A stretch of DNA of 64,000 bases from Planctomycetes bacterium B3_Pla (GTDB taxonomy: Bacteria > Planctomycetota > Phycisphaerae > Sedimentisphaerales > Anaerobacaceae): NCBI GenBank assembly GCA_005223045.1, contig NJBM01000022.1, positions 31,357-95,356 of the forward strand. The letters run 5' to 3'. Shown piece after piece: positions 29,356-37,648 of this stretch (position 1 is its first letter; each line of letters begins with the position of its first letter). The translations under genes were made by a program, and so were the position numbers. A model generated the notes under the pieces. The model was not told where the DNA came from. It saw only the letters and a list, made by a program, of their open reading frames with translations, and made no database searches.

Positions 29356-29725
29356 TGTCATTCCCGCGAAAGCGGGAATCCAGAAGCGATGGGACAGTAC
29401 TTTGTCTATATACTTGCAAGTAAAAGAAATGGAACCCTCTACATCGGAGTAACAAACAACCTGCTTGAGAGAGTCCACCGGCACAAGAATGACTTCACAG
29501 AGGGCTTTACTCGGAAATACAAAGTTCATAACCTTAGTTTACTACGAAGTGTTCAATAGAATTCAAGATGCTATAACCAGAGAAAAGCGAATGAAGAAGT
29601 GGAAAAGGCAGTGGAAGATGGAGTTGATTGAGAAGGTTAATCCAAATTGGGAAGACTTGTATGATAGTCTGAGCACTTGAGCGGACTCGCCAAGAGACTG
29701 GATTCCTGCTTTCGCAGGAATGACA
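29356..29725. mobile_element. GIY-YIG unit bracketed by 28-bp inverted palindromic repeats
   Basis: Left copy 29356-29383 and right copy 29698-29725 are inverted, 26 of 28 matching. Each contains its own palindrome (ATTCCCGCG...CGCGGGAAT type). The two differences, C to T and G to A, fall on opposite sides of the stem and keep pairing. A GIY-YIG reading frame fills the interior. This repeat type (CATTCCCGCG..GGGAATCC) is widespread in bacterial genomes. Confidence 0.65.
29389..29680 (+). pseudogene. GIY-YIG endonuclease, frameshifted
   Basis: From an ATG at 29389 the reading is MGQYFVYILASKRNGTLYIG, containing the GIY-YIG motif variants YVYIL and LYIGVTNN, then 'LLERVHRHKN', the catalytic Arg region. 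Near 29540 one surplus base shifts the frame; the continuation 'VYYEVFNRIQDAITREKRMKKWKR' and 'NPNWEDLYDSLS' lies in the +1 frame and ends at 29680. Together the two parts make a normal-length (about 97 residues) solitary GIY-YIG nuclease of the YhbQ/UPF0213 type. Either a recent inactivation or a sequence error. Confidence 0.8.
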
Positions 29726-29770
29726 GGCGGGTAGGTTGTTCTATTGTGACGAAGGCAATTGGGATATTGA

Positions 29771-31792
29771 ATGAAATCAGTGCTTGACACACTTGAAGAG
29801 AGAATTACCGCCGCGATGGTTGCTGCTGCGGGGCGGGAGGATTGTGCCGCGATTGTTCGTCTCACGACGGATGCGAAGTTCGGGGACTATCAGGCTAACG
29901 GCGTGATGGGCCTGGCGAAGAAGCTCAAGACCAATCCGCGGAAGCTCGCCGAAGAGGTAGTGAAGAATCTGGACCTGGGCGATATCTGCGAGCCGCCCGA
30001 GGTTGCAGGGCCGGGGTTTATCAACTTACGGCTCAAAACCGGATTCTTAGCCGACAGACTGCTTGAAATCAACAAAGCTGCCGCCGATCTCGCCATAGAA
30101 AAGACGCCTGAGCCTAAAACTGTTGTTGTTGATTTTTCCAGCCCCAACATCGCCAAGCAAATGCACGTCGGCCATCTGCGAAGCACCATCATCGGCGACA
30201 GCATCTGCCGAACGCTCGAAGCCCTGGGCCACAAGGTCATCCGCCAAAACCACATCGGCGACTGGGGCACACAGTTTGGCAGAGTTATTCTCGCACTGTG
30301 GCATATCTGTATGGCGGAAAATCTTCACAAGACTGAAAGACCGTACTATGAATTTGGATTTATAGAAGACTTACCTGACAACCAAAATATAACTGCCTTC
30401 TTTGACCAAATTAGAGATCGTCATCAGAAAGACTGGCTTGCAGATTCGAAATATGCCCAGGGGGATGGAGAACTTTATTTTCATCCATTCTTGGATGAAT
30501 TTGCTACGAGAAGCGAAACTCGTTGGTCAGCTCTTCTAGAGGCGTATCGATACGTTAGTTTGTTCGATGAGTCATTTAAGGGGATGAAGCGTACTATACA
30601 AACTCGGCAAAAGAATGAAGTTAATCAATTCATTTATAAAGACATTCCCTATGAGTCACTGTCACGCTACATAACCGCTATGCTTCAACGAGGCGAACAG
30701 GATGATGAACAAGAGACAAAAGCATGGAAACAAGTAAGAAGGCTTACTCTTGGCGAATGTAATAAGATTTATGAAAGGCTCGGTATTCAATTAACCGACG
30801 AACATGTACGCGGGGAGAGTTTTTATAATGACAGACTATCCGATGTCGTAAAGACATTGAAGGATAAAAATTTGGCCGTAGATTCGGAGGGGGCTGTTTG
30901 TGTTTTTCCGGAGGGGTTCAGGAATAAGGAAGGGCAGCCGTTGCCGTTTATTATTCGCAAGTCGGATGGGGCGTATCTTTATGCCACTACTGATTTGGCG
31001 GCGCTGCGGTATCGGGTTGACGAACTGAAGGCTAATGCTATCGTTTATGTCACCGATTCGCGGCAGAAACTGCATTTTGAGATGTTGTTTGCGGTCGCGA
31101 AGATGGCTGGCTGGGCGCGTGACGACCTTGAGCTTTCGCATGTCATGTTCGGCAGCGTCTTGGGGGAGGACGGAGCGCCGTTGAAGACTCGCTCGGGCGA
31201 GAATGTGAAGCTCAAAGAGCTGCTCGACGAGGCGGTGGAACGCGCCAAGGCGGTTGTCGAAGAGAAGAACCCTGAGTTGGCCGATGATAAGAAAGCCGAG
31301 ATTGCCAACGCGGTCGGTATCGGCGCCGTCAAGTATGCCGATTACTCCAACAATCGGACGAGCGATTATATATTCAGCTTCGATAAAATGCTCGCGATGG
31401 ACGGCAACACCGCTCCTTATATGCAATACGCCTACGCGCGAATATCATCGATTATGAAGAAGGGGAAAGACAGGGGGATTGAAACCAAAAAAGAGGCTGC
31501 CGAGGTGGAAACCGTGAACATGGCCGATCCGGCGGAGCTGGACTTGGCGAAACATCTGATTCGCTACGGCGAGGCGATACAATCGGCCGCGGCCGATTAC
31601 AGGCCTAACTATCTGACGACGTATCTTTACGAGCTGGCGCAGAAGTTCAGCGTGTTTTACACTAACTGCCCGGTGTTGGATGCGGGGCCGGACAAAAGGC
31701 CCACCAGGCTCCTGCTCTGTGATTTGACCGCGAGAACTATCAGGCACGGCCTTCATGAGCTGCTGGGGATCGAAGTTGTCGAGCAGATGTAA
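29771..31792 (+). CDS. argS: Arginyl-tRNA synthetase
   Basis: The 673-residue product has the N-terminal additional domain (1-110), the class I signature region 'VVVDFSSPNIAKQMHVGHLRS' shortened as NIAKQMHVGHLRS (HIGH variant), 'HIGDWGTQFG', the catalytic 'SDGAYLYATTDLAALRYR' and the C-terminal anticodon-binding DALR domain ending 'LGIEVVEQM'. It charges tRNA-Arg. The protein is about 100 residues longer than usual because of an insert between the HIGH half and the second catalytic half (about residues 180-365), and that part of the gene is markedly AT-richer than the rest (21/60 G+C at 30361-30420 against 36/60 at 31201-31260). Confidence 0.95.
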   Translation: MKSVLDTLEERITAAMVAAAGREDCAAIVRLTTDAKFGDYQANGVMGLAKKLKTNPRKLAEEVVKNLDLGDICEPPEVAGPGFINLRLKTGFLADRLLEINKAAADLAIEKTPEPKTVVVDFSSPNIAKQMHVGHLRSTIIGDSICRTLEALGHKVIRQNHIGDWGTQFGRVILALWHICMAENLHKTERPYYEFGFIEDLPDNQNITAFFDQIRDRHQKDWLADSKYAQGDGELYFHPFLDEFATRSETRWSALLEAYRYVSLFDESFKGMKRTIQTRQKNEVNQFIYKDIPYESLSRYITAMLQRGEQDDEQETKAWKQVRRLTLGECNKIYERLGIQLTDEHVRGESFYNDRLSDVVKTLKDKNLAVDSEGAVCVFPEGFRNKEGQPLPFIIRKSDGAYLYATTDLAALRYRVDELKANAIVYVTDSRQKLHFEMLFAVAKMAGWARDDLELSHVMFGSVLGEDGAPLKTRSGENVKLKELLDEAVERAKAVVEEKNPELADDKKAEIANAVGIGAVKYADYSNNRTSDYIFSFDKMLAMDGNTAPYMQYAYARISSIMKKGKDRGIETKKEAAEVETVNMADPAELDLAKHLIRYGEAIQSAAADYRPNYLTTYLYELAQKFSVFYTNCPVLDAGPDKRPTRLLLCDLTARTIRHGLHELLGIEVVEQM

Positions 31793-31875
31793 GTGGAAGA
31801 CGCGAAGCCGGCTTGTTTGTCGTTGCAATTTCGGGCATAAGGATTATTATGCAGTTCAACCGGAGTTAATGTAAG

Positions 31876-32181
31876 ATGGCTTATTCGCTCGAACAGAAAA
31901 TACCCAGAGACAAGCTTGCGGACTTCTGCAAGAGGAACCACATAGAAAGACTGTCGGTTTTTGGCTCTTGCGTTAGAGGCGGGCTGCAGCCGGATAGTGA
32001 TATCGACATTTTAGTGAAATTCGAGCAGGATCTCACACCCGGTCTTTTTACGATTGTCAAGATGGAGATGGAACTTACGGAAATGCTCGGCAGGAAGGTC
32101 GATATGCGAACTGCTGAGGATCTGAGCCGGTATTTCCGTGACGAGGTAGTGCGAAATGCCGAACTTCAATATCCGGCGTGA
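31876..32181 (+). CDS. MNT-type nucleotidyltransferase antitoxin
   Basis: The 101-residue product is a minimal nucleotidyltransferase: 'LSVFGSCVRGGLQPDSDIDILVKF' contains the GSx10DxD active site (shortened: GSCVRGGLQPDSDIDILV). In MNT-HEPN toxin-antitoxin pairs this enzyme AMPylates and silences the HEPN RNase. GGAG lies 10 bases before the ATG. The gene overlaps the start of a truncated HEPN gene by 26 bases, the normal order for this pair. Confidence 0.9.
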   Translation: MAYSLEQKIPRDKLADFCKRNHIERLSVFGSCVRGGLQPDSDIDILVKFEQDLTPGLFTIVKMEMELTEMLGRKVDMRTAEDLSRYFRDEVVRNAELQYPA

Positions 32182-32242
32182 AGACAAGGTGAGACTGCTG
32201 CACATGCTGGATGCTGCTCTGGAGCACCTCAACAAAAGATAG
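32156..32242 (+). pseudogene. HEPN (DUF86) toxin, only the first 28 codons remain
   Basis: The ATG at 32156 overlaps the MNT gene and opens MPNFNIRREDKVRLLHMLDA, typical of the N-terminus of DUF86 HEPN toxins, but a TAG follows at codon 29, before the R-x4-H active site. The downstream sequence to the yjbQ start shows no continuation in any frame. The toxin has been lost while its antitoxin is intact. Confidence 0.7.
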
Positions 32243-32322
32243 TGCCCTGCTTGTTGCTGAATTGAATAAACTTCTTAATTGAGCCTGGGGAAAATCGATT
32301 TTCCATTTGGGATAGGTGTATA

Positions 32323-32733
32323 ATGAAAATTGTTCAAGAAGATTTTCGCGTTAGCACCAAGAGTCGGAACCAGATGATTGATATTACCAGCCAGGTCCGG
32401 GCGCTGGTCGGTCAATCGGGCGTCACTGACGGCGATGCAATAGTCTATTGTCCTCACACCACCGCGGCGATAACCATAAACGAAAACGCCGATCCTTCCG
32501 TCCCTCACGATATGCTCCTGACCCTCGAGGAGTTGATGCCGCAACGTCGGGCCGGTTATCGGCACAGCGAGGGCAACTCCGACTCGCACTGCAAGAGTTC
32601 GCTGATAGGCTGCAGCGAGCAAATCCTGATAAAGGGCGGTTCACTGACACTGGGGACATGGCAGGGTATTTTTTTCTGCGAGTTCGACGGGCCGCGAAGC
32701 AGGAGGGTGACAGTCCGGGTGCGCGGAGAGTAG
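32323..32733 (+). CDS. yjbQ: YjbQ family protein (UPF0047)
   Basis: The 136-residue product covers the whole UPF0047 fold: 'IDITSQVRALV', 'CPHTTAAITINENADPSV', 'RHSEGNSDSHCKSSLIG' and 'LGTWQGIFFCEFDGPRSR', including the conserved His and Glu of the putative metal site. Some members have thiamine phosphate synthase side activity; the physiological role is unclear. AGGTG precedes the ATG closely. It stands alone. Confidence 0.93.
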   Translation: MKIVQEDFRVSTKSRNQMIDITSQVRALVGQSGVTDGDAIVYCPHTTAAITINENADPSVPHDMLLTLEELMPQRRAGYRHSEGNSDSHCKSSLIGCSEQILIKGGSLTLGTWQGIFFCEFDGPRSRRVTVRVRGE

Positions 32734-32770
32734 TTGAGGGTTAAGATTGCGCCCGAATGCGCATAAAAGA

Positions 32771-32824
32771 GGCGAGGTGGTGGAACCGGCTGGGGGGGAG
32801 ACCGGTGAACCACACTGCCTCGCC
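32771..32824 (+). ncRNA. Strong 54-nt hairpin resembling the ends of a tRNA-Leu; candidate small RNA
   Basis: GGCGAGG (32771-32777) pairs with CCTCGCC (32818-32824), TGGT (32778-32781) with ACCA (32109 equivalent at 32809-32812), and ACCGG (32785-32789) with CCGGT (32802-32806): sixteen pairs around a G7-containing loop. The first 20 bases resemble the 5' end of bacterial tRNA-Leu, but there is no anticodon arm, T arm or CCA. No T-run follows, so it is not a standard terminator. The remainder of the gap 32734-33268 shows a second small hairpin (CTGC-6-GCAG near 32837) and no gene. Confidence 0.35.
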
Positions 32825-33268
32825 GAGGTCTAAAAACTGCAAAACGGCAGTATCATTCCACTATATATCGTAAAGAACGGCTGCAAAAGATTAACACTTC
32901 TTGCACATCTCAAGGGCTATACGTCCACCCCGCACTGCTTTAATAAAGATTAGTATAACGGTTCCGGCCCAAAAATGCAAGCTTAAAATAACGATTTTCT
33001 TCTATTTTTTTTGAGGACATTGTCTCGCCGGGCCGATTTGCGTAAAGTCACGTAGTGCATGTAGTTATGTCTTCGGCGCCAATAAAGGCCGACAGGTCTT
33101 GAAAAGTCGCCGTTCAACACGCTTCTCGCGTGACAAAGTAAAAACCGGCGAAATTTATGTCTTGATTGTTCTTGCGCCGGCAGTAAACTTTGTAAACTGA
33201 TATTTTGAGAATATTCCTGCTTTGTGGTGGATTGATTTTTTTTGATTTTAGTTCCTTGCTGTTGTCCT

Positions 33269-33991
33269 ATGACAAAAATAGCCGCAAGAGTAAAAAAGAT
33301 AAAAGACAGTGTCAACTCGGCCTGTGTTCGCGCCGGCAGAAAGCCCGGTGACGTAAGGCTTGTCGTTGTAACCAAGTCGGCCGGTATCGAGGCCGTAAGG
33401 GAGATAATCAAGCTGGGCTTCGCCGAGCTGGGAGAGAATCGGGTCCAGCAGTTGAAAAAGGTCGCCGTTCAGGTAGCTGAATACTTAGAGGGGTCAAATG
33501 ACAAACCGTCCCTGCCTAAACAGGTCAGTTGGCACATGATCGGCCACCTGCAGCGAAACAAGGTGCGGCAAGTGCTGCCCGTAGCGGCCCTGATACACTC
33601 GGTGGATACGCTTCGACTGGCCGAAGAGATAAGTGCTGCGGGGGCAAAGCTGAACTTGCAGCCCAAGGTACTCCTACAGGTCAACACGTCCAATGAACCG
33701 CAGAAATACGGTGTCCCCGTCGGTGCGGTAACGCATCTGGCCGAGCAGATAGAAACCCTCCCGAGCCTGGAACTGGCCGGCATTATGACAATGGCGCCGC
33801 TGACCCATAATAAGGACGTCGTCCGGGCGTGTTTCGTACGGGCCAGAGAGCTGTTTGTCGAGATGCGCGGCGAGAGAATTGTTGGCCCTCAATTCACGGA
33901 ACTTAGCATGGGCATGAGTTCGGACTACGAGATCGCCGTCGAAGAGGGGGCAACCATACTTCGCATCGGCTCGGCAATCTTCGCCGGCTAA
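33269..33991 (+). CDS. yggS: YggS family pyridoxal 5'-phosphate homeostasis protein
   Basis: From the ATG at 33269 the product is 240 residues. 'VRLVVVTKSAGIEAVREII' carries the PLP-binding Lys; 'LGENRVQQL', 'WHMIGHLQRNKV', 'IHSVDTLRLAEEI', 'VLLQVNTSNEPQKYGV' and 'LSMGMSSDYEIAVEEGATILRIGSAIF' are the standard YggS/PROSC blocks. It buffers PLP and has no known catalytic turnover. A TTG nine codons upstream is possible, but the family begins near the ATG; no clear ribosome site exists for either. Confidence 0.93.
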   Translation: MTKIAARVKKIKDSVNSACVRAGRKPGDVRLVVVTKSAGIEAVREIIKLGFAELGENRVQQLKKVAVQVAEYLEGSNDKPSLPKQVSWHMIGHLQRNKVRQVLPVAALIHSVDTLRLAEEISAAGAKLNLQPKVLLQVNTSNEPQKYGVPVGAVTHLAEQIETLPSLELAGIMTMAPLTHNKDVVRACFVRARELFVEMRGERIVGPQFTELSMGMSSDYEIAVEEGATILRIGSAIFAG

Positions 33992-34288
33992 GGTCAAACC
34001 ACCGGGCCGGATCGGCCACGTTCGGCCCGTCCGAGACAACACCGGGCCTTTCCCGGCTTCGATTCGAGGCTCGTGACACTCTATGAGCGTTTCCTGAAGA
34101 ATCCCACCTGCGCACAATCAGGCACTGCCTTGCGGCTCAAAAGTGCAATCCCGCCCGCCTGATCGGACGTGGAAAAAAGAAAGAAAAACGAAAAGTGCCG
34201 TCCGGAATAAGCCGAAATTACCTTATGTTCATAGTCAGAGCCAATATATACTCGTAGTCCCATAATACTGCCAATAGGAGCAAACGGG

Positions 34289-35572
34289 ATGCAAAGAACA
34301 GAACCATTCAGTGCTGTCGAGGCGCCGGGGAGTTTCACAGATGTTCTGTATCTGACAGATCACGACTCGCTGCCGGACGAAGTAAAGCAGCTTTTGGAGG
34401 GCAGAAAGCTCTCTTACTGCATTCTTCGGGTCGAAAGCTTCTGCGAGGTGCGCGACAGACTCGATTTGATAGGAACGGTTGTTATCGACGCAAGCGGCTC
34501 GATGGCCTCTCAAGAGCAGTTGGCTCGAATAATCGAGTCATTAGAGATGCAACATATCGGCGTGATTCTGCTTACGGACCCGACTGAAGTTCCTATAAAA
34601 AATCCTTCACTGTTACCTTCTGAGTCCAGTTTCTCCTTGAGCAGCACAATGGAGGGCATCTCGGTGGATGAACTATGGACGAGGATGAGTGTCAATCTCG
34701 CGTACCGCAAGGGCAGTTTGGACATGGCTGTGAAACACGCGGTTACCCCCAGGCAGGTAAATACAATCTGCAAGAATCAACTGGCCGAGCAGCTAAGCAT
34801 GACAAAGTCGTTGGCGGACAACTTAGCCGAGCAGCTTCGTCTGGCCGGTCTTGTTCAGCAGGATTTTCTGCCCACGAAACTGCCTAATACCGATGAAACA
34901 CGGTGGGCGACAGTTTTCCTGCCGGCCGAGTGGGTTTCCGGCGACATTTACGATGTTGCCCGAATCGACGAGCAGCATATCGGCTTTTACGTCGCTGACG
35001 TCGTGGGCCACGGAATGCCCGCAGCACTGCTGACGATCTTTATCAAGCAGGCCCTGGCAATGCGGGAGACCACCGGCAACAGTTACCGCGTGTTCTCCCC
35101 GGCAGAGGTCGTGAAGAATCTCAACTTGCGGATGACTGCGCAGAAGCTGTCCGGCTATCAGTTTGCCACGTGCTGTTACTGCCTGCTGAACACAAAGACA
35201 CTTCGACTAACCTACGCACGCGCGGGACACCCCTATCCGGTTATTATCAGGCTCGGAGCCCAGCCCGAACAACTGGAAGTGCGGGGCTCGCTGCTGGGAA
35301 TTTTCGAGAAGGCCGAATACGGTCAGCAGACGGTGCAGCTCCAGCCCGGCGACAAAATCCTGCTGTACTCCGACGGGGCCGAGCCTTTCATCGGCAGTTT
35401 CAACAATCTGGGCGGCTTTAGCTTCAACGAACAGTTTTGCAGAGCCAGCGATTCGCCGATCGGTGATATTGTGGACTCATTCAAGGAGACCATGCAGAAT
35501 AAAGAAATCGACTCGTCCGAGATTGACGACATTACACTGCTCGGCCTTGAGATTCTTCCAAGCATAGCGTAG
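34289..35572 (+). CDS. SpoIIE/RsbU-type PP2C serine phosphatase with receiver-like N-terminus
   Basis: The 427-residue product has an N-terminal alpha/beta part (1-125) that resembles a degenerate response-regulator receiver ('GTVVIDASGSMASQEQL', 'IGVILLTDPTE') without the usual acidic pocket. A helical linker follows, then a PP2C phosphatase of the SpoIIE family from about 200: 'WVSGDIYDVARID', 'YVADVVGHGMPAALLTIF', 'YARAGHPYPV', 'LLYSDGAEP' and 'DDITLLGLE', which supply the metal-binding Asp residues. Such proteins dephosphorylate anti-sigma antagonists in partner-switching pathways. AGGAG precedes the ATG. No anti-sigma gene lies nearby. Confidence 0.9.
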   Translation: MQRTEPFSAVEAPGSFTDVLYLTDHDSLPDEVKQLLEGRKLSYCILRVESFCEVRDRLDLIGTVVIDASGSMASQEQLARIIESLEMQHIGVILLTDPTEVPIKNPSLLPSESSFSLSSTMEGISVDELWTRMSVNLAYRKGSLDMAVKHAVTPRQVNTICKNQLAEQLSMTKSLADNLAEQLRLAGLVQQDFLPTKLPNTDETRWATVFLPAEWVSGDIYDVARIDEQHIGFYVADVVGHGMPAALLTIFIKQALAMRETTGNSYRVFSPAEVVKNLNLRMTAQKLSGYQFATCCYCLLNTKTLRLTYARAGHPYPVIIRLGAQPEQLEVRGSLLGIFEKAEYGQQTVQLQPGDKILLYSDGAEPFIGSFNNLGGFSFNEQFCRASDSPIGDIVDSFKETMQNKEIDSSEIDDITLLGLEILPSIA

Positions 35573-35608
35573 GGGCCCTGTGTGCCCGCCCGCGAGAACA
35601 GGATCGGG

Positions 35609-35656
35609 AAAAAAGCCCCTGCTTCTCGGAGGGAAACAAAGCGCAAAAGCAGGGGC
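35609..35656 (-). terminator. Intrinsic terminator for the PEP-CTERM gene
   Basis: A perfect 10-bp stem (GCCCCTGCTT at 35615-35624 with AAGCAGGGGC at 35647-35656) is followed on the minus strand by TTTTTT. It lies between convergent genes and may also slow transcription from the left. Confidence 0.7.
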
Positions 35657-35719
35657 CGAAATTTGCCTGCAAGTATTGAACTCACAGACTTACCCAGCTA
35701 AAAGTTTCACACAACGCTT

Positions 35720-36289
35720 TTACAGTGTTCTGCGCCTTCGCAGCCAGCCGACCACGCCTACACCGATGCCGCCCAACAGAATAGCACCGGGAGCCGGGAT
35801 CTGAGTGAAGGCCAAATTATCAATGTCGCCTCCGGCTGGATCGGCAACAGAGTTGAAGTAGATATAACCGATCGAGCCCAGACCCGATATACTAATCAGT
35901 TCTACTCCGGTACCCGTGTTCGATAAGCTCACCAGAGGGTTCATGGCCGGACCGTACACGTCAATTATTCCACTTCCAATGCTGTCCCAGTAGCCCGAAT
36001 CGAACTGTACTTCGACCACCGGCGTGGTGAACTGCATCCAGAAGTCTCCCTGGTATGTGCTCGGCCCGCCATCAGGACGAAGAATCGGTTGCGTCGGCAT
36101 TGCACCATTCATGCTGATTACCGGTAGGTTATATGTCGCCACAGAGAATATAACACCCAGAGGCGCATACTGATTGCTGATCACTGTTCCAACAGGGAAC
36201 TCATCAAAAGTAATCAATGTTGTAGGCCCAGCGCTTGCCAGTCCGGCAACACCCAAAACTATCGCACAAATCATTATTAGTTTTTTCAT
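35720..36289 (-). CDS. PEP-CTERM sorted exoprotein
   Basis: The 189-residue product has a signal peptide (MKKLIMICAIVLGVAGLASAG), a beta-rich middle ('ITFDEFPVGTVISNQYAPLGVIF', here shortened to ITFDEFPVGTVISNQY), and the C-terminal signal 'IPAPGAILLGGIGVGVVGWLRRRR': PAP/PEP motif, hydrophobic helix and Arg cluster. Exosortase removes this tail. The DEFPVGTxI region occurs in many exosortase-sorted proteins. AGGAG precedes the ATG. Confidence 0.9.
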   Translation of the reverse strand: MKKLIMICAIVLGVAGLASAGPTTLITFDEFPVGTVISNQYAPLGVIFSVATYNLPVISMNGAMPTQPILRPDGGPSTYQGDFWMQFTTPVVEVQFDSGYWDSIGSGIIDVYGPAMNPLVSLSNTGTGVELISISGLGSIGYIYFNSVADPAGGDIDNLAFTQIPAPGAILLGGIGVGVVGWLRRRRTL

Positions 36290-36764
36290 TTCACGTCTCC
36301 TCTCAACTTCAATTGTATCCTTACGAGCAACGGGCTATTGACAAGAGCCACACTCGTATCCAAATCCAAAGGGTCTTGCGCACTGATCCTCAAGGTTGAA
36401 CACAGGGAAAGTCGTCAATCAGACAAGAATTGACGGCCACGAATTGTGCGGCAAAGGAAGATGCGTGCAGAACATTGTTGTTCCGCCTGACACCGGTCCT
36501 CCGTCTCTTCCCGTATTACTTTGCTCCACTTTGTCCTTTACCTGATCACGCATCAGGCTTTTTGCCCAGGAACTATGGATATGTAATACGCCACGAAGCC
36601 AACATATTCCAAAGCTTGCCAGCCTCGTTTACCTATTTATACCGGATAGCCCATATTCCCGTCAACAAAAATTTTGGAAAAATTCCTGATTTTTTAAGAA
36701 TATGTGGCCGCCACAACACGGAATCTGCTCTGAACCGGCCCACAGGCCGAATATCAGGGGCGAT
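36290..36764. other. Intergenic region without recognised gene
   Basis: Open frames here show no family resemblance, no signal peptide and no ribosome site. The promoter of the PEP-CTERM gene should lie at the left end. Confidence 0.5.
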
Positions 36765-37172
36765 GGGGCTGTTGAAAAAGTCCCACCGTAGCGCCTGAGA
36801 TTGCCGCGCGATTCTGCGAATCGGCTCCTTGGGGCCTAGCTCGCAATGACGGGAAAATGCACATCCTGTCATTGCGAGCACCTCACCTGATTCTCAGGAT
36901 GTATAGGGAAAAAAGCAGCCCACTTCTGTCATTGCGAAGGAGCGCAGCGACTGTGGCAATCTCAATCCCCACGCCGCAAAGAGAAGTTTATTTTCTTATG
37001 AGCACCTGAGCCGCTACGCGGCTGGTATCGGGAAAAACATTGGCGCCCAGCGCATCGTGTCCATAAGTCGTTACATCTCAATTGCTTAGGGTTATTTGTG
37101 CTGTTCCCGGCAAAGCCTATGTCATTAGGAGGAGCGTGGCGACGAAGTAATCTCACCTTTTTCAACAGCCCC
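36765..37172. mobile_element. 408-bp MITE with GGGGCTGTTGAAAAAG ends and target duplication
   Basis: The left end GGGGCTGTTGAAAAAGTCCC and the right end CTTTTTCAACAGCCCC are inverted repeats. The 5-base sequence GCGAT flanks both sides (36760-36764 and 37173-37177), consistent with a target site duplication. The left 90 bases match the right half of the 60367 element in inverted orientation. The middle adds about 250 bases with further CATTGCGA blocks. No transposase is encoded. Confidence 0.85.
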
Positions 37173-37564
37173 GCGATTACGCAAAACAGGCCACTTTACC
37201 GACCTGAAAATCGCCAAAATGGCCCGTTAAGCACCGTCAAAGCAAAAAAAAACGGCCTGGTTCAAATAAGTCAAATTCCTCACGACAGCTCCATTTTTAC
37301 GGCATTGCAGAATTCATTTCCTGAACACTTCGTTTTGCCTTTGGCGTTTATTATACTTTATATGGAGCATAGCAAACGTTCGCAAGAGCCGGGAATTTAT
37401 CGCTTTGTCGGAGGATGGGAGCTGGGAGCGGATTTGGTGCGGTGCACGCACGCTTTTCATGTAAACCTGCGGGCATTTTTTGTCGATTAATCTGGACATC
37501 GGAACTACTGGCTTCAGGGGAGCTATTTGTGATGTGGGGAGCAGCAAATCGTCCTATAAGCAAA

Positions 37565-37639
37565 CGCAGGCGAATAAGGAGTCTCGCCTGCGCCGGCGCA
37601 AGCTCAACGATAAAATGTCCTGCAAAGGCGGGGGGGGGG
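37565..37639 (+). promoter_or_regulatory. Leader hairpin and G10 tract before the PilX-like gene
   Basis: CGCAGGCG (37565-37572) pairs with CGCCTGCG (37585-37592), the loop containing AAGGAG. Then ten consecutive G at 37630-37639 lie 10 bases before the ATG at 37649, where the ribosome binding site would be. The remaining 37173-37564 shows nothing recognisable. Confidence 0.45.
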
Positions 37640-37648
37640 CGACAGCGT

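Noticed and set aside
29389..29680. Programmed frameshift or second recoding event in the GIY-YIG gene
   Set aside because: No slippery heptamer or structure is evident at the shift, so simple inactivation or error is more likely.
32771..32824. tRNA-Leu gene
   Set aside because: Only the ends resemble tRNA-Leu; anticodon and T arms and CCA are absent.
36430..36798. 122-codon plus-strand frame
   Set aside because: Runs into a MITE and has no start signal or family resemblance.
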